This document shows, one piece after another, positions 28,141 to 39,711 of a DNA stretch of 64,000 nucleotides. This stretch comes from Leptospiraceae bacterium (GTDB lineage: Bacteria > Spirochaetota > Leptospiria > Leptospirales > Leptospiraceae). The translations under genes were made by a program, and so were the position numbers. Every line of letters begins with the position of its first letter. Position 1 is the stretch's first letter. The stretch lies in assembly GCA_022402465.1 (NCBI GenBank), contig JAKRSH010000034.1, positions 1 to 64,000 of the forward strand, written 5' to 3'. Under the pieces are notes generated by a model. It worked only from the letters and a program-made list of their open reading frames with translations, ran no database searches and was not told the DNA's origin.

Positions 28141-28400
28141 CCGAAGTTGATGTTATAACCTTAATTCGCGATGCCTTGATCATAACGATAAAAATTTCTT
28201 CCCCAATTTTAGTAACCGCTCTAGTTGTAGGATTGTTTATTGGAATTTTGCAGACAACAACCTCTATCCAAGAGCAGACTATTGCCTTTGTGCCTAAGCT
28301 TTTTGCAATCTTTGTTGTGATCATAGTGTTCGCGTCTTGGATGGTTAGAACTATGCTAGACTATACCAGAAATATTTTTTTTATGATAGAGAAATTTTGA
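28137..28400 (+). CDS. fliQ: Flagellar export gate protein FliQ
   Basis: An 87-residue protein with two membrane helices separated by [16 protein letters not shown], the hallmark loop of FliQ. It packs around the FliP-FliR core of the type III export gate. The ATG overlaps the fliP stop by 4 bases. Confidence 0.96.
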   Translation: MTEVDVITLIRDALIITIKISSPILVTALVVGLFIGILQTTTSIQEQTIAFVPKLFAIFVVIIVFASWMVRTMLDYTRNIFFMIEKF

Positions 28401-28407
28401 GAATTAA

Positions 28408-29187
28408 ATGGAATACTTTGTAAATAACTTTCAAGTCTTTATGCTGATGTTCGCTAGGCTATTAGGTTTATTTATGATTACACCTGTTTTCTCATCGGAA
28501 TCTATACCTGTAACTCTTAGGATGATACTTTCCTTTTTAATAACCATAATACTTTTTCCAGTTTCCTCTGCCTTTCTACCTAAGGTTCCACCTGATATGC
28601 TAACCTATGGACTCTTGGTACTATCAGAAATGATGATAGGTCTTTTGATAGGATTTATGGTTACTATATTTTTTGCAGCCTTTCAAATGGCTGGAGACTT
28701 CTTTAATGTTCAGTTGGGTTTTGCTTATACAGAAGTCCTGGATCCTATGACTCAAGTATCCTTGCCTGTAATTTCTTCCTTAAAGAACCTTATGGCAATA
28801 CTGGTTTTCTTATCTATGGGTGCTCATAGAATGATGATCAAAAGTCTTGCATTCTCTTTTGAAAAAATTCGTATCCTAAGTTTTACTCCAGAGACCAATC
28901 AAGGAATCTATAAGGCTATAGAAGGTGCAATTGGTGCTATGTTTGTTGTTGCATTTAAGATTAGTTTGCCTGTACTTGGGATCTTATTTCTTGTTACTAT
29001 AGCCGAGGCTTTAATGGGAAAGGCGGCACCTCAGTTGAATATACTTCAGTTAAGCTTTCCAATCAAAGTTTTGATCGGACTAATTGTACTGATCTCAATA
29101 ACATCTTTCATAGTTGCTCAGATGGAATCTGCATTTATGGTTTCCTTTGATAAAATAGATGAATTGTACAAAGGATGGCCGAATTGA
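28408..29187 (+). CDS. fliR: Flagellar export gate protein FliR
   Basis: A 259-residue membrane protein with about six helices; [14 protein letters not shown] at the start and [23 protein letters not shown] in the middle are characteristic of FliR. It completes the FliPQR helical pore. The start is 7 nt after fliQ and the end overlaps flhB by 13 bp. Confidence 0.95.
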   Translation: MEYFVNNFQVFMLMFARLLGLFMITPVFSSESIPVTLRMILSFLITIILFPVSSAFLPKVPPDMLTYGLLVLSEMMIGLLIGFMVTIFFAAFQMAGDFFNVQLGFAYTEVLDPMTQVSLPVISSLKNLMAILVFLSMGAHRMMIKSLAFSFEKIRILSFTPETNQGIYKAIEGAIGAMFVVAFKISLPVLGILFLVTIAEALMGKAAPQLNILQLSFPIKVLIGLIVLISITSFIVAQMESAFMVSFDKIDELYKGWPN

Positions 29188-30341
29188 GCTCGGTTCATAC
29201 ACAAGACTGGATATATCTTGGAAGTAATGAATGGTCTTTCATAGATGACTTTCGAATTAATCTTCAGTTGTTCGCAGCAGAAGATGAGGGTCGTACAGAA
29301 CCGCCTTCAGAACGAAAGAGAAGAGACGAAAGAGAAAAAGGAAATGTTCCTAAATCACCTGAACTTAGTTCGGCGGTTGTTTTACTGGCAGCTACTGTTC
29401 TACTGTATCTTATGGGTGAATTTTTTATTCGTAAATCAGCATTATTCATGAGAAAGTATCTTCACTTTGCCAGAGATCCAGGAGAATTTAATTCTGAAAG
29501 TTTTAGTCTTCTACTTAAGGATGCTTCCTGGGATATTTTTACTTTACTTGCTCCCTTATTAGGTGTTACTTTTGTGTTTGCTGTATTGGGAAATATTTTG
29601 CAAGTTGGTTTGCTTTTTGCACCAAGAGCAATGGAGTTTCGTTTCGAAAGATTAGTCCCTAATTTCAAAAGAGTTCTACCTACTAGACAAACCTTGTTCA
29701 ATTTAGGTAAATCTCTAATGAAGGTTGTTCTTATAGGATGGGTTAGTTATATTATTGTTTCTCAGGATTTTCTGAGAATTATGCTTACAGGTGATATGGG
29801 TATTCTGCAAGCATTGGAGTTAGTTTCATTCTCTGGATTTAAGATTTTTATTATAGTCGGAATAATTCTCTTAGCTATTGCGGTTGCTGATTTTTATTAC
29901 CAGAAATTTGAATTCGAAGAAAGTCTGAAGCAAACACCTAGTGAAGCCAAGCGTGAGATTAAAGAGCAAGTAGGGGATGGTGCCTTAATTGCTAGAAGAA
30001 GACAAATCATGAGAGATATTGTTAGCTCAAATATGCTACAAAATGTACCTAAAGCAGATGTTGTGATAACAAATCCTATCCATTTTGCGGTAGCACTTGC
30101 TTTTAACTCATCAGTGGACGCAGCTCCCAAGGTTATAGCCAAAGGTGAGGATCAACTTGCTTTGACAATCAAGGAAATTGCTAAAAAGAATAATGTTCCT
30201 ATGGTTGAAGATAGACTACTTGCGCAACAGTTGTATAAATTAGTTGAGGTAAACCAAGAAATTCCATTCAATCTTTACCAGGCTGTATCTATAGTTTTCG
30301 TTAACCTTCGAAAATACCAAACAATGGGAGGTAGAAGATAA
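29175..30341 (+). CDS. flhB: Flagellar export substrate-switch protein FlhB
   Basis: FlhB closes the gate and, after self-cleavage, switches export from rod/hook to filament substrates. Here the family start ([19 protein letters not shown]) is preceded by about 38 extra residues, four membrane helices follow, and the cytoplasmic domain carries the cleavage loop. That loop reads NPIH rather than the common NPTH; the Asn-Pro bond and His are retained. 388 residues. Translation overlaps the fliR end. Confidence 0.95.
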   Translation: MAELSSVHTQDWIYLGSNEWSFIDDFRINLQLFAAEDEGRTEPPSERKRRDEREKGNVPKSPELSSAVVLLAATVLLYLMGEFFIRKSALFMRKYLHFARDPGEFNSESFSLLLKDASWDIFTLLAPLLGVTFVFAVLGNILQVGLLFAPRAMEFRFERLVPNFKRVLPTRQTLFNLGKSLMKVVLIGWVSYIIVSQDFLRIMLTGDMGILQALELVSFSGFKIFIIVGIILLAIAVADFYYQKFEFEESLKQTPSEAKREIKEQVGDGALIARRRQIMRDIVSSNMLQNVPKADVVITNPIHFAVALAFNSSVDAAPKVIAKGEDQLALTIKEIAKKNNVPMVEDRLLAQQLYKLVEVNQEIPFNLYQAVSIVFVNLRKYQTMGGRR

Positions 30342-30343
30342 TT

Positions 30344-32470
30344 ATGGAAAAAAAACCTTGGTATACCAATTCAGATATTATCATTGGTGTTGGTGCTTTG
30401 GCAATTCTCATGATGTTAATTGTTCCTCTGCCTGGCTTTATCTTAGATCTTCTACTGATTGTTAGTATTGGAGTTGGAATTATTATTTTGCTAACATCCC
30501 TTAGTGTTGCTGAGGCTATGGATTTTTCTATATTTCCTACCTTACTATTGATTACTACTCTTTATAGACTCGCACTCAACGTATCAACAACTAGGCAAAT
30601 TCTCAGTAAGGGAGCAGCAGTAAACTCTCAAGTTATCGAAGCTTTTGGAACCTTTGTGGTAGGTGGTGAAGGTGGGCTAGGTAAGTATGTCGTCGGATTT
30701 ATTATCTTCATCATACTCATCATCGTTCAGATCGTAGTTATCACCAAAGGAGCAACCAGGATATCGGAAGTTGCAGCAAGATTTGCCTTGGACGGACTAC
30801 CTCAGAAACAAATGGGGATAGACATGGAGCAAAATTCAGGTGCCATCACTGAGCAGCAAGCCATGACCAAGCGGAAAAGATTAGAACAAGAAGTTAATTT
30901 TTATGGAACCATGGATGGAGCGAGTAAATTCGTACAAGGGGATGTAAGAGCTGGACTTATTATAACAGCTATTAATCTTTTGGGTGGAGTAATTATTGGA
31001 GTTTCCATTCGCGGTGAATCCTTTGCATCAGCGATAGAAACATATGGTAAATTTACGATCGGTGATGGACTTGTTTCACAAATTCCAGCTCTCTTGATCA
31101 CCACAGCAACAGGTCTTATTGTAACTCGTTCTAGTTCCATTCAATCCTTCACTGGAGAGTTTAAGAAACAGTTGTTTACCAATTCCAAAATTCTTTATAT
31201 AGTCGCAGCTGCCTTGGGACTTGCCGCACTTATTCCTGGTCTACCATTCTTTTCCCTATTGGTCTTAGGTGGATTTTTTGGATATCTTGGGTATTACATG
31301 GAAAAGGCAGCAAAGTTACAAGTTGAACTGATTGAGAAAGGTGAAGAAGCGAAAACTACCGAAAAGAAACCAGAAGACTACCTAGAAGAAATACGAACAG
31401 AATCTATAGTTGTTTCATTGGGTTTAAATTTATTGCCTCTTGCAGAAGTTAAAGATAGAGGCTTGCTGCTTTCTCAAATAGCTAATACACGTAAGAAATT
31501 TGCATCTGATTATGGTTTGGTGATTCCTCCGGTTCGAATTATGGATAATTTAGAGATCCCTCAAGATAATTATACTATTAAGATCAATGGTGTTGTTGTT
31601 GGAGAATCAGCGATCAAACCAGATAAATTAATGGCCTTGGATAATTTAAGACAAGTAGAAGATCCTATACCTGGTGATAAGTTTACTGAACCAACTTTTG
31701 GAATGCAGGCTCTTTGGATAGATCCTGATTTAAAGAGTGAGGCTGAAACAAAAGGATACACAGTTGTGGATCCTTCAACAGTCATTATCACACATTTGAA
31801 AGAATTGATCCTAACACATTCTTCTTCACTTTTGGGTAGAGAGGAAACTCAAAGTTTACTAGAACATGTTCGTAAGTCTAAACCAACTCTTATACAGGAA
31901 CTCGGCTATGAGAAAGAAGGTAGACTTGGAATTATACAACAGGTTTTGCAGAATATGCTAAGAGAAGGTCTTCCCATTCGAGGTTTGCCAGTAATCTTAG
32001 AATCAATCGCGAACAATATTTCCAAATCTACTGATCCGAATTATCTATCTGAATTAGCAAGACAGGCAATCTCTAGACAAATTGTAAATGAATATGTCCA
32101 AGCAGATGGTAAACTTTATGTGATAGGCGTGGATCCAAGGTTAACGGATCGCTTGTCTAAGAACCTTGTTGAAGATCCCTTAGAAGGAAAAGTTATAGCC
32201 ATAGGTGCTGATCTAAGACGTAAGATGATCGAATCTATACAAGCGGAATACAAGAAAGCTTTAGAAAATAACCGTTTCCCAATATTCATAATTGATAGAT
32301 ACATTCGTATGCCATTGTTTGGTTTTATTTCAAGAGAGTTACCGCCAAGGAATTTTGCGGTTCTTGCCATTCAAGAAATTCAAACATTCACGAATATAGA
32401 GCTAGTGAGTCAACTAAGCATTAGCCAAGCAGAAAAACAACAGGAGGAAGGCGCAGGAGTAGGCGCTTAG
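30344..32470 (+). CDS. flhA: Flagellar export protein FlhA
   Basis: A 708-residue export-gate subunit: about eight N-terminal membrane helices (to about residue 330), with the FHIPEP-type cytoplasmic loop represented by [22 protein letters not shown], and a large cytosolic domain forming the nonameric ring that docks chaperone-substrate complexes. It starts 2 nt after flhB and leads into flhF after 7 nt. Confidence 0.97.
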   Translation: MEKKPWYTNSDIIIGVGALAILMMLIVPLPGFILDLLLIVSIGVGIIILLTSLSVAEAMDFSIFPTLLLITTLYRLALNVSTTRQILSKGAAVNSQVIEAFGTFVVGGEGGLGKYVVGFIIFIILIIVQIVVITKGATRISEVAARFALDGLPQKQMGIDMEQNSGAITEQQAMTKRKRLEQEVNFYGTMDGASKFVQGDVRAGLIITAINLLGGVIIGVSIRGESFASAIETYGKFTIGDGLVSQIPALLITTATGLIVTRSSSIQSFTGEFKKQLFTNSKILYIVAAALGLAALIPGLPFFSLLVLGGFFGYLGYYMEKAAKLQVELIEKGEEAKTTEKKPEDYLEEIRTESIVVSLGLNLLPLAEVKDRGLLLSQIANTRKKFASDYGLVIPPVRIMDNLEIPQDNYTIKINGVVVGESAIKPDKLMALDNLRQVEDPIPGDKFTEPTFGMQALWIDPDLKSEAETKGYTVVDPSTVIITHLKELILTHSSSLLGREETQSLLEHVRKSKPTLIQELGYEKEGRLGIIQQVLQNMLREGLPIRGLPVILESIANNISKSTDPNYLSELARQAISRQIVNEYVQADGKLYVIGVDPRLTDRLSKNLVEDPLEGKVIAIGADLRRKMIESIQAEYKKALENNRFPIFIIDRYIRMPLFGFISRELPPRNFAVLAIQEIQTFTNIELVSQLSISQAEKQQEEGAGVGA

Positions 32471-32477
32471 TAAATTT

Positions 32478-33902
32478 ATGGATTATGTAAAGATCAAAGG
32501 AAGAGACATTCAAGATTGTTTGATGCAAATGAAAATGAAATACGGTCCCGAAGCTCATGTATACGAACATAGAGTTTTAACAGAGGGTGGATTGTTTGGT
32601 ACAGGTCTTCTTGCGAACAAAATGTACGAAATTGATGTTGCCATTCCTGAAAAAGCATCCTCTAAAGAACGTGTTGAAAAGAAATTAAATGATTTAAGAG
32701 AACTACTCAAGAAAAAATCACAAGCGCCTTCAGCACCAAATTCTGTTAAGAAGAGTTTAGATAATTTACCTCAGTTTCAATCACGCAAACTTGTGACTGC
32801 AGAACCTTTGCAGTCTGTAAGAAATAGAGCGCATGCGAATGTAGATTTTAATTATGAAGAAGACCAAGAAGTCCAGGAATTACTTTCTTCAACATTAGAA
32901 GATATTTCCGATATTGCTCAAGAGGAAATACTTTTTGAAGAAATACAAAAATCCGATAAACTTCCAAATAAGCCACAACAATCAAAAGATATTTCTAATG
33001 AAATAGGTCTTTCCTTCCAAAAGGAAATGATTCATAGAGTGCCAGAAAGTAAGGATTTACTTTCCCCAGCCTTAGATAAGTTGAAAAATAAATTTATCAA
33101 TGAAGGAATGAGCCAGAGTTATGCGACAGAACTTATGGAAGAGGTAGCTCAACATCTTTCCCCAATGGAAAAAGGTCGAATTGCATCCGTTTGGGAAAAA
33201 GCAGCTCACCTTCTAGAGGATCGTATCAAGGTAGATTCTGATTTGCTTAGTGGGACTAAGAAGGGGAAGAGAAAAGTTGTCTTTATTATAGGACCAACGG
33301 GAAGCGGCAAAACCACTACGGTTGCCAAGCTTGCTGCAAAATATTTCCTTCACATGGGAAAATCGGTATCCTTATATACAACTGATAATTATCGAATTGC
33401 TGCAGTTGAACAATTGAAAAGATACGCAGATACTATGGATATACCCTTTTATTCCGTAAAAGATGTCCGCAAATTCCGTGAGGCATTGCTTAGAGATGGA
33501 TCAGAGCTAGTTCTCGTTGATACAGCAGGTTATAGCCATAAAGATAGAGAAACCTTGTATAAAATGAAGGAGTTCTATTCAGCTCTTGGTGAAAAGGATC
33601 AGCTTGAGAATATTTTGGTGATTTCATCTACAGTTTCTAGACAAAATGCCTTCGAGGTATCCAAGGCTTATGAAGAATTAATTTACAATCGCATCATTTT
33701 ATCAAAAATTGATGAAACAGATTATTTAGGTTCTTTCCTAGAACTTGCCGATACTAACCATAAGGAATTTGCATATTTTAGTGTGGGACAAGATGTTCCT
33801 TTCGATATAATTGCATCGAATAAAAAACTTCTTGCGGAATGTGTAGTATATCCTGAAAAAATGAAAGGGATGACGGGGGAAGAGTTTACCGCCAAAAACT
33901 GA
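32478..33902 (+). CDS. flhF: SRP-family GTPase FlhF
   Basis: FlhF sets where and how many flagella are built. The N-terminal basic domain (about 1-90) and a variable acidic linker precede the NG domain with Walker A GPTGSGKTTTVAKLAAKY, LYTTDNYRIAAVEQL and LVDTAGYSHKD. 474 residues. In spirochaetes the FlhF/FlhG pair governs polar placement of periplasmic flagella. Confidence 0.96.
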   Translation: MDYVKIKGRDIQDCLMQMKMKYGPEAHVYEHRVLTEGGLFGTGLLANKMYEIDVAIPEKASSKERVEKKLNDLRELLKKKSQAPSAPNSVKKSLDNLPQFQSRKLVTAEPLQSVRNRAHANVDFNYEEDQEVQELLSSTLEDISDIAQEEILFEEIQKSDKLPNKPQQSKDISNEIGLSFQKEMIHRVPESKDLLSPALDKLKNKFINEGMSQSYATELMEEVAQHLSPMEKGRIASVWEKAAHLLEDRIKVDSDLLSGTKKGKRKVVFIIGPTGSGKTTTVAKLAAKYFLHMGKSVSLYTTDNYRIAAVEQLKRYADTMDIPFYSVKDVRKFREALLRDGSELVLVDTAGYSHKDRETLYKMKEFYSALGEKDQLENILVISSTVSRQNAFEVSKAYEELIYNRIILSKIDETDYLGSFLELADTNHKEFAYFSVGQDVPFDIIASNKKLLAECVVYPEKMKGMTGEEFTAKN

Positions 33903-33933
33903 TCCTGTTCCCGAATACAAAGGAAGATAAATC

Positions 33934-34875
33934 ATGGATCAAGCCGCGAATCTTAGGAAACTGACGGAAGGTACAACAAATCTCAAATTAGTTCCGAATC
34001 AGGCACGACCTATGACAAAAATTATTGCAATTGCATCAGGAAAAGGAGGAGTTGGGAAATCAACTCTCTCAGTCAATCTTGCCATAGCTATTGCTAAAGC
34101 TGGGCATAAGGTTTTAATTTTTGATGGGGACTTAGGTCTTGCCAATATCAATGTCCTACTTGGTATCATTCCAAAATACAATCTCTACCATGTAGTAAAG
34201 GGTCATAAGAGTCTCAAAGATATTATCATTCAGACCCAGGATGGAGTGGATATTATTGCTGGTGCTAGTGGTTATTCCCAATTAGCCAATTTAAATGATA
34301 CACAAAGAAATAATCTAATCAAAGGTTTTGCAGATCTAGACAATTATGACTATATGATCATAGACACTGGAGCTGGAATCTCAAGCAACGTAATAGGTCT
34401 TGTAATGCCTGCTGATGAAGTCATTGTTGTGACCACTCCAGAACCAACGGCCATCACTGATTCCTATGGGTTGATCAAGTCTATAGTAAGCCAGACCAAA
34501 GATAAAAATCTCAAGATCATGGTGAACCGTGTAAGATCGGCTATCGAAGGCAAAAAGGTTGCAGACAGAGTAATAGATATCTCAGGTCAATTCTTAGAGG
34601 TTCAGGTTGAGAATCTTGGTTTTATTTTCCAAGATGAAGAAGTTGAGAAAAGTATCCGTGAGCAGAAACCATATATTACAAATAGTCCAAGATCCAAGGC
34701 AGCAGCTTGTTTAACAAGAATCACTCATACACTTTTGCAGACAGAAAATACGGATTCAGACACGGAAGGTCTTGCTGGATTTATCAAGAAATTTTTCAGC
34801 TTTGTAGATTACCGTGAAAAAGAACTGGAAGATAGAATGAATGAAGATGAAGATACTCCTACAGATAAAGGTTAA
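33934..34875 (+). CDS. flhG: MinD-like ATPase FlhG (FleN/YlxH)
   Basis: An antagonist of FlhF that limits flagellar number. The N-terminus DQAANLRKL is the FlhF GTPase-activating peptide. It is followed by the deviant Walker [18 protein letters not shown], switch [14 protein letters not shown] and [10 protein letters not shown] long C-terminal amphipathic region probably makes membrane contact. 313 residues, 31 bp after flhF. Confidence 0.95.
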   Translation: MDQAANLRKLTEGTTNLKLVPNQARPMTKIIAIASGKGGVGKSTLSVNLAIAIAKAGHKVLIFDGDLGLANINVLLGIIPKYNLYHVVKGHKSLKDIIIQTQDGVDIIAGASGYSQLANLNDTQRNNLIKGFADLDNYDYMIIDTGAGISSNVIGLVMPADEVIVVTTPEPTAITDSYGLIKSIVSQTKDKNLKIMVNRVRSAIEGKKVADRVIDISGQFLEVQVENLGFIFQDEEVEKSIREQKPYITNSPRSKAAACLTRITHTLLQTENTDSDTEGLAGFIKKFFSFVDYREKELEDRMNEDEDTPTDKG

Positions 34876-34878
34876 ATC

Positions 34879-35346
34879 TTGAGCTTACAAATCCTCTTCA
34901 TAGCTGGCTTTGCCACGCTTGCTTTTCTAATCAGTACAACGGCTGGTTTTATGGTAGGGAACAGGGTTTCTTATATACTATTTATTTCATTTTCTTCGGT
35001 TGTAACATTTGCCATCTTTGGATTTGGAGTTCATAAGATTTTGGAATTAAAAGTTCCTGAATTTCTAGCCTTTTTAGGTGGGATCTCTCTAAGTGGAGAC
35101 TTTGATGAGGATGGATCAGGAGCCGATTCCCTAGGAATCAATCCCAACGAATTCCGCGAAGGCGCTGATGGAGGTTTTTCATCGGACTCAGGGAATTCAA
35201 ATAATTCTGATATAGAAAGGCTACAACAAGCAGCTAAATCAGGAAAATTCGGAGATCATCTCGTAGTGGATAAGATTCCTATTAAAAATGAGCCTAAGTT
35301 AATGGCGGAAGCGATCCGAACCATGATGGCTCGAGATGATGAGTAA
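34879..35346 (+). CDS. Unknown membrane protein of the flagellar operon
   Basis: A 155-residue protein beginning at TTG 34879, 3 nt after flhG. Two membrane helices fill residues 4-25 and 32-52. An acidic, Gly/Ser-rich linker of about 60 residues leads to a compact charged tail, with IPIKNEPKLMAEAIRTMM near the end, which looks like a conserved binding motif. The position between flhG and fliA suggests a role in flagellar number, placement or sigma-factor control. I do not recognise a named family. Confidence 0.8.
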   Translation: MSLQILFIAGFATLAFLISTTAGFMVGNRVSYILFISFSSVVTFAIFGFGVHKILELKVPEFLAFLGGISLSGDFDEDGSGADSLGINPNEFREGADGGFSSDSGNSNNSDIERLQQAAKSGKFGDHLVVDKIPIKNEPKLMAEAIRTMMARDDE

Positions 35347-35441
35347 ATCATTTTTTTAAGACATAAATAAAAAAATACTATCCTAATTTCTCTTTTCGTT
35401 CGATTTTTACAGAGGAAAGATAAATAAAGTAGCTTCACATT

Positions 35442-36242
35442 ATGTCTAGAATCATGGAAAAATTTAACAGTCGGGATGAGCTTGAGCTTTGGAAAGAGTA
35501 TCGAGTGGATAAAAATCCTGAAATCCGAAGCTATATTGTCGAAAAATATTCTCCCCTAGTTAAACACGTTGCAGGACGAATTGCAATCGGTATGCCTCAA
35601 AATGTTGAGTTTGACGACCTCGTAAGTTACGGCGTCTTCGGACTGTTAGATGCGATTGAGAAATTTGATCCATCCAGAGAGATTAAATTTAAAACCTATG
35701 CCATGACTCGAATTAGAGGCTCCATTTTTGATGAGCTAAGATCGGTCGACTGGATTCCTAGATCCATCCGCCAGAAAGCCAAGCAACTAGAACAGATAAT
35801 TGGTATGCTTGAGAACAAAGAAGGCAAGAAGGTCGAAGATGAAGAGATAGCCAAGGAACTTGGAATCTCTATGGAAGAATACAACTCTCTACTTAGTAAA
35901 ATTTCAGGCACATCCTTGGTTTCTCTGAATGATATTTGGTTTCTTGGTGATGAGAACGATGAAGTTTCTTTTATGGAGACTCTAGAATCACCTATGAATA
36001 TGAATCCTGATAACATAATCGAGAAAGAAGAAATCAAAAATGTTATCGTAGAAGCTATTAAGACTCTTCCAGACAAAGAGAAAAAAGTTATTGTTCTATA
36101 CTATTATGAAGATTTAACTCTAAAAGAAATTGGTGAAGTATTGGAAGTTACCGAATCCAGAATTTCACAATTGCATACCAAGGCTGTCTCCCGGCTTAGA
36201 TCAAAACTTGGCAAGGTGAAGAACGCTATCCAGAAAAGGTAG
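35442..36242 (+). CDS. fliA: Flagellar sigma factor FliA/WhiG (sigma-28)
   Basis: Directs RNA polymerase to late flagellar promoters. Region 2 is visible as [37 protein letters not shown] and [18 protein letters not shown]; region 3 follows; region 4 has [24 protein letters not shown] for the -35 element. 266 residues. It starts 95 bp after the upstream gene, a gap that could hold its own promoter. No anti-sigma FlgM gene is seen in the window. Confidence 0.95.
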   Translation: MSRIMEKFNSRDELELWKEYRVDKNPEIRSYIVEKYSPLVKHVAGRIAIGMPQNVEFDDLVSYGVFGLLDAIEKFDPSREIKFKTYAMTRIRGSIFDELRSVDWIPRSIRQKAKQLEQIIGMLENKEGKKVEDEEIAKELGISMEEYNSLLSKISGTSLVSLNDIWFLGDENDEVSFMETLESPMNMNPDNIIEKEEIKNVIVEAIKTLPDKEKKVIVLYYYEDLTLKEIGEVLEVTESRISQLHTKAVSRLRSKLGKVKNAIQKR

Positions 36243-36248
36243 CTTGCT

Positions 36249-38237
36249 ATGTCAGTCACAGAACTTCTTTCGGATGAGCTTAAAGAACTAGACAGAAAGG
36301 AAACCGAAGAAGTTGAAGTTATAGGGGAATCTATTGAAGCCTGTCTGAGACTTGCATCAGAATATTTCAATCGCAAAATCCATGAACTAGATTATAGGGT
36401 TATCAAACGTGGTAAGAAGAAATTATTTTTTTCTGAACCTTTTCATATCCGCGTCTCCATTATCCCTGAGGATGATATTTTAAATGAGTTAGAGTCTCTA
36501 GATGAGGCTTTAACTGGTGGCTCTGGTAAATTAACAAGCAAAGAACTTAGAGATATTATTGAACCAAAAGATAAAGATGGTTATGCAACTGTAAAAATAT
36601 ATAAACAAGGCGTTTTTCTTATGGTTGTTGCACCTGTAGGAAATGGTAAGAAAGTAAAATTAGATGATGTTGCGAAAAAATTATCTTACCGTGGTATATC
36701 GCAAGTTGAGCAATCTAGAATCAAATCTATTGTTGAAAAGGCGAGTGGAAGTTCAGAATTAATTTCAAATCAAAAACCTAGGCCTAATATGGAAGCTAGC
36801 ATGCTGACTGATGTTAGTGCAGATCAAATGAGGGCTAATGTTACCTTGATACCAGCCAAGCCTGGTGGTAGAGATCTAGAAGTTCAAGATGTTGCAAATG
36901 CTTTAAAGTCTATTGGTGTTGTTTATGGAATCAAGGAAGATCTTATAAAGAAATATCTTGATGAAGAAAAGTTCAATGTTCCTTTTGCAGCAGCAGAAGG
37001 AGATCCACCAGTGAATGGCAAGGCGGCTGAGATTCGCTACCATGTTCGTACAGAAAAATCTTTGAACTTCCGTGAGGATGCAACTGGTAGAGTGGACTAT
37101 AAAGACCTTGATCTCATCGAAAACGTAGTTGTGGGACAATTGCTTGCTGAGAAGATTCCTGCTCAACCAGGAAAGTTTGGAAGAAATCTCTATGGAATGA
37201 TGCTTCCAGCTAATGATGGAAGGGATATTGAGTTGAAGCAAGGTAAGGGTACAATTCTATCTGAGGATAGAACTCGACTAACAGCAGAAGTAAATGGTCA
37301 AGTTCTTTATACATTGGGCAGATTGTCCGTTGAGACAGTTTATCGTATCAATGGAGATGTTGGAATCAAGACAGGAAATGTTACCTTCCTTGGATCTATC
37401 ATTATTACAGGAAATGTGGAAGACAATTTTCATGTGAAGGCAGCTGGGAATATTGAAATCTTTGGAACTGTCCAGAAATCTATAGTGGAAGCCGATGGGG
37501 ATATCATCGTTAGACAAGGGATCACAGGTCGTGAAGAAGCACGCATTGAATCTACAGGTGGGAACATTGTTGCAAAATTCATACAGAATGCAACCTGCAT
37601 AACAGATAAGGACATTTTGGTACAAGAAGGAATCATGCACTCGAATCTCATGGCAGGTGGTCGGGTGTTATGCAAAGGAAAACGCGCTCAGATAGTAGGT
37701 GGTACCATCCAGGCTACCAAATTGATTGCTGCGAAAGTTATAGGTTCTCCAGCTAATCCTCAAACGGATCTTATAGTAGGTAACAATCCTAAGATCCAAA
37801 AGCAAATTAAGGAATACGAAGATAAGAAATCAGAAAACCAAGCCAAGAAAGACCAGTTGATTAAAACTCTTAAAACTCTGAAGGCAAGAAAAGAAACAGA
37901 CCCTGCATCTTTTACACAAGAGAATGAACAGCATTTACAGAAACTGAGTGCAGCTGATAAGAAGCTAGAAAAACGAATTGAAGAATACAATCAAGAAATC
38001 AATACTTTAATTGCTTATATGGAAGAACAATCCGCTCATGGTAGAGTTTCAGTTGAGAAAACACTTTTTGGTGGAGTTACCATTAAGATTAAAAATGCAG
38101 AGTTTAAGGTTAAGAACGAGGTAAAATTCAAAACCTTTCTAGAAGAAAATGGTCAAATTCGTCAGCTCCCTTATGAAGATCCAGATGGTGGAAAAAAGGA
38201 CTGGAGAAAAAAACGTAACCGCGGTAGAGTATCCTAA
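36249..38237 (+). CDS. FapA/DUF342-family protein with Jag-N-like domain
   Basis: The N-terminus (about residues 18-70) resembles the Jag-N domain ([20 protein letters not shown]). The centre contains the FapA beta-helix with Gly-rich repeated strands ([55 protein letters not shown]). A coiled coil of about 80 residues (528-610) and a short basic tail end the protein. FapA proteins are cytosolic scaffolds of unclear function often found near flagellar and chemotaxis genes. 662 residues, 6 bp after fliA. Confidence 0.9.
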   Translation: MSVTELLSDELKELDRKETEEVEVIGESIEACLRLASEYFNRKIHELDYRVIKRGKKKLFFSEPFHIRVSIIPEDDILNELESLDEALTGGSGKLTSKELRDIIEPKDKDGYATVKIYKQGVFLMVVAPVGNGKKVKLDDVAKKLSYRGISQVEQSRIKSIVEKASGSSELISNQKPRPNMEASMLTDVSADQMRANVTLIPAKPGGRDLEVQDVANALKSIGVVYGIKEDLIKKYLDEEKFNVPFAAAEGDPPVNGKAAEIRYHVRTEKSLNFREDATGRVDYKDLDLIENVVVGQLLAEKIPAQPGKFGRNLYGMMLPANDGRDIELKQGKGTILSEDRTRLTAEVNGQVLYTLGRLSVETVYRINGDVGIKTGNVTFLGSIIITGNVEDNFHVKAAGNIEIFGTVQKSIVEADGDIIVRQGITGREEARIESTGGNIVAKFIQNATCITDKDILVQEGIMHSNLMAGGRVLCKGKRAQIVGGTIQATKLIAAKVIGSPANPQTDLIVGNNPKIQKQIKEYEDKKSENQAKKDQLIKTLKTLKARKETDPASFTQENEQHLQKLSAADKKLEKRIEEYNQEINTLIAYMEEQSAHGRVSVEKTLFGGVTIKIKNAEFKVKNEVKFKTFLEENGQIRQLPYEDPDGGKKDWRKKRNRGRVS

Positions 38238-38313
38238 AAGAATCATTTTCAGCCCAGGCTGATACTCCGAGATAAGGAATGTTGTTGGTAGACTTCTGAA
38301 TCCGGAGGCAAGT

Positions 38314-39387
38314 ATGGAAATCCTTGCATTAATCTCTATTAACATGGCATTCGCCTTTGGGATGTATTTATTTTTTTCTGCAAAGATGACTCGAACTCTA
38401 AAAGAGAGTCAGGGTGCTCAGTTAGAAAAGAAGATACGTTCCTTCTATGCTCAGTTTATTCATCAATCAGACCAATCTATTACTTTGCTTGAATCCAAAT
38501 TAGGCGGTCTCAGGGATTTAATCCAAAGAGCTGAGAGTCTTAGGACTAACCTTAGAGAAGACTCAGACATTGGTTCAGGAATCAGTCTTCAACTTCAGAA
38601 TCTCATCAATCATTCAAAGCATATTTTAAATGAATCCCAAGCGGAAAATGATTACAATAAGGAAGTGGTTAAATCTATACCTATTCCTTATCCTTATATG
38701 GAGCAAGCTCCCAATAAATTTGCCTTAGGTGTAGCAAATGTTTATACGCAAAATGAGCCTATATCCAATCCTAAACTTTCTGCTCAATTTAAAAATCCAT
38801 ATCCTAGTTCTACTAGCTCTACAAATGATATAAATAAATCACCAGCGACTTCTACTAGACCAAATGTAAGAAACAAACCACCCATCCAAGAAGATGAGGC
38901 ACAGATAACTAAGAAAATAGATACCTCAGATATATTTGCTAGCATAGGCAAAAGAGTGAAAAATATTGTAATCGGCTCAACCTTTGATGAAAAAGAAAGT
39001 GTATTTGACAATCGTCCTATTTCTAGTTTGAATACAACTTCAAATACCAATTCAGTTGCTTATTTGATAGATGGGGATCCATTCACTGACCAAGAAAGTG
39101 GTGGTATACGAAACTTGGATGAAGAAAAAATAAAAGAGGAAGGGAGTTTTCTTTCAACCTTATCTCAGATCGATGAAATTAAAAATCCTAAACCTAAAGA
39201 CAGAATTGATATATCTCCTGAATCGGTATTAAAAGAATTACCTGATAGTGCAACTAAGATCGATAAGGTTGTATTCCTTCTAACTAAGGGCTACTCGCAC
39301 GAAGAAGTTGCTGATGTCATGAATTTAGGATACAGAGAAGTTCTTTTGATTGAAACTGTAAAAATGGATAAAAGCCGCCGAAAATAA
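38314..39387 (+). CDS. Membrane-anchored protein with C-terminal HTH-like module (SwrB/DUF2802-like)
   Basis: One N-terminal membrane helix (LALISINMAFAFGMYLFF), about 60 residues of likely coiled coil, a long low-complexity Ser/Asn/Pro linker, then a C-terminal helical module VFLLTKGYSHEEVADVMNL. This layout matches the SwrB/DUF2802 group linked to flagellar assembly in other phyla. GGAGG lies 5 nt before ATG 38314. The C-terminal module resembles the tail of the coiled-coil protein at 54277-57111. Confidence 0.65.
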   Translation: MEILALISINMAFAFGMYLFFSAKMTRTLKESQGAQLEKKIRSFYAQFIHQSDQSITLLESKLGGLRDLIQRAESLRTNLREDSDIGSGISLQLQNLINHSKHILNESQAENDYNKEVVKSIPIPYPYMEQAPNKFALGVANVYTQNEPISNPKLSAQFKNPYPSSTSSTNDINKSPATSTRPNVRNKPPIQEDEAQITKKIDTSDIFASIGKRVKNIVIGSTFDEKESVFDNRPISSLNTTSNTNSVAYLIDGDPFTDQESGGIRNLDEEKIKEEGSFLSTLSQIDEIKNPKPKDRIDISPESVLKELPDSATKIDKVVFLLTKGYSHEEVADVMNLGYREVLLIETVKMDKSRRK

Positions 39388-39392
39388 ATTGA

Positions 39393-39695
39393 ATGGAAGA
39401 TTATTTTGCTTTAAATATAGGATTTTCAAATATCATCTTATTGCCTAAGATTGTGGGTATCATGTCTTCGGATTCTGCAGGTGCAAGAAGACTTCGTTCC
39501 GAAGCTAAAACGAATAATATGTTAGCCGATGCAACTATGGGTAGAAAAACTAGGTCTATCATTCTTACTACTTCAGGACATATCTTTTTGTCAGCGATTC
39601 GACCAGAAAGCTTGGGAAAAAGATTGGAGAAAAAAGATAATTTGATTGCTAAAGAAGAAGAACTAGAGGATATTAAATCATCAGAATTAGATTGA
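39393..39695 (+). CDS. RemA/YlzA-like (DUF370) regulator
   Basis: The 100-residue sequence fits the DUF370 core: [30 protein letters not shown], and [24 protein letters not shown]. In Bacillus, RemA is a DNA-binding oligomer that activates matrix and osmoprotection genes, and its gene also precedes gmk. Here it ends the flagellar operon, 5 nt after the SwrB-like gene and 16 nt before gmk, with an extra acidic C-terminal tail. Confidence 0.88.
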   Translation: MEDYFALNIGFSNIILLPKIVGIMSSDSAGARRLRSEAKTNNMLADATMGRKTRSIILTTSGHIFLSAIRPESLGKRLEKKDNLIAKEEELEDIKSSELD

Positions 39696-39711
39696 TTTAG
39701 AGGTTCTCGAT

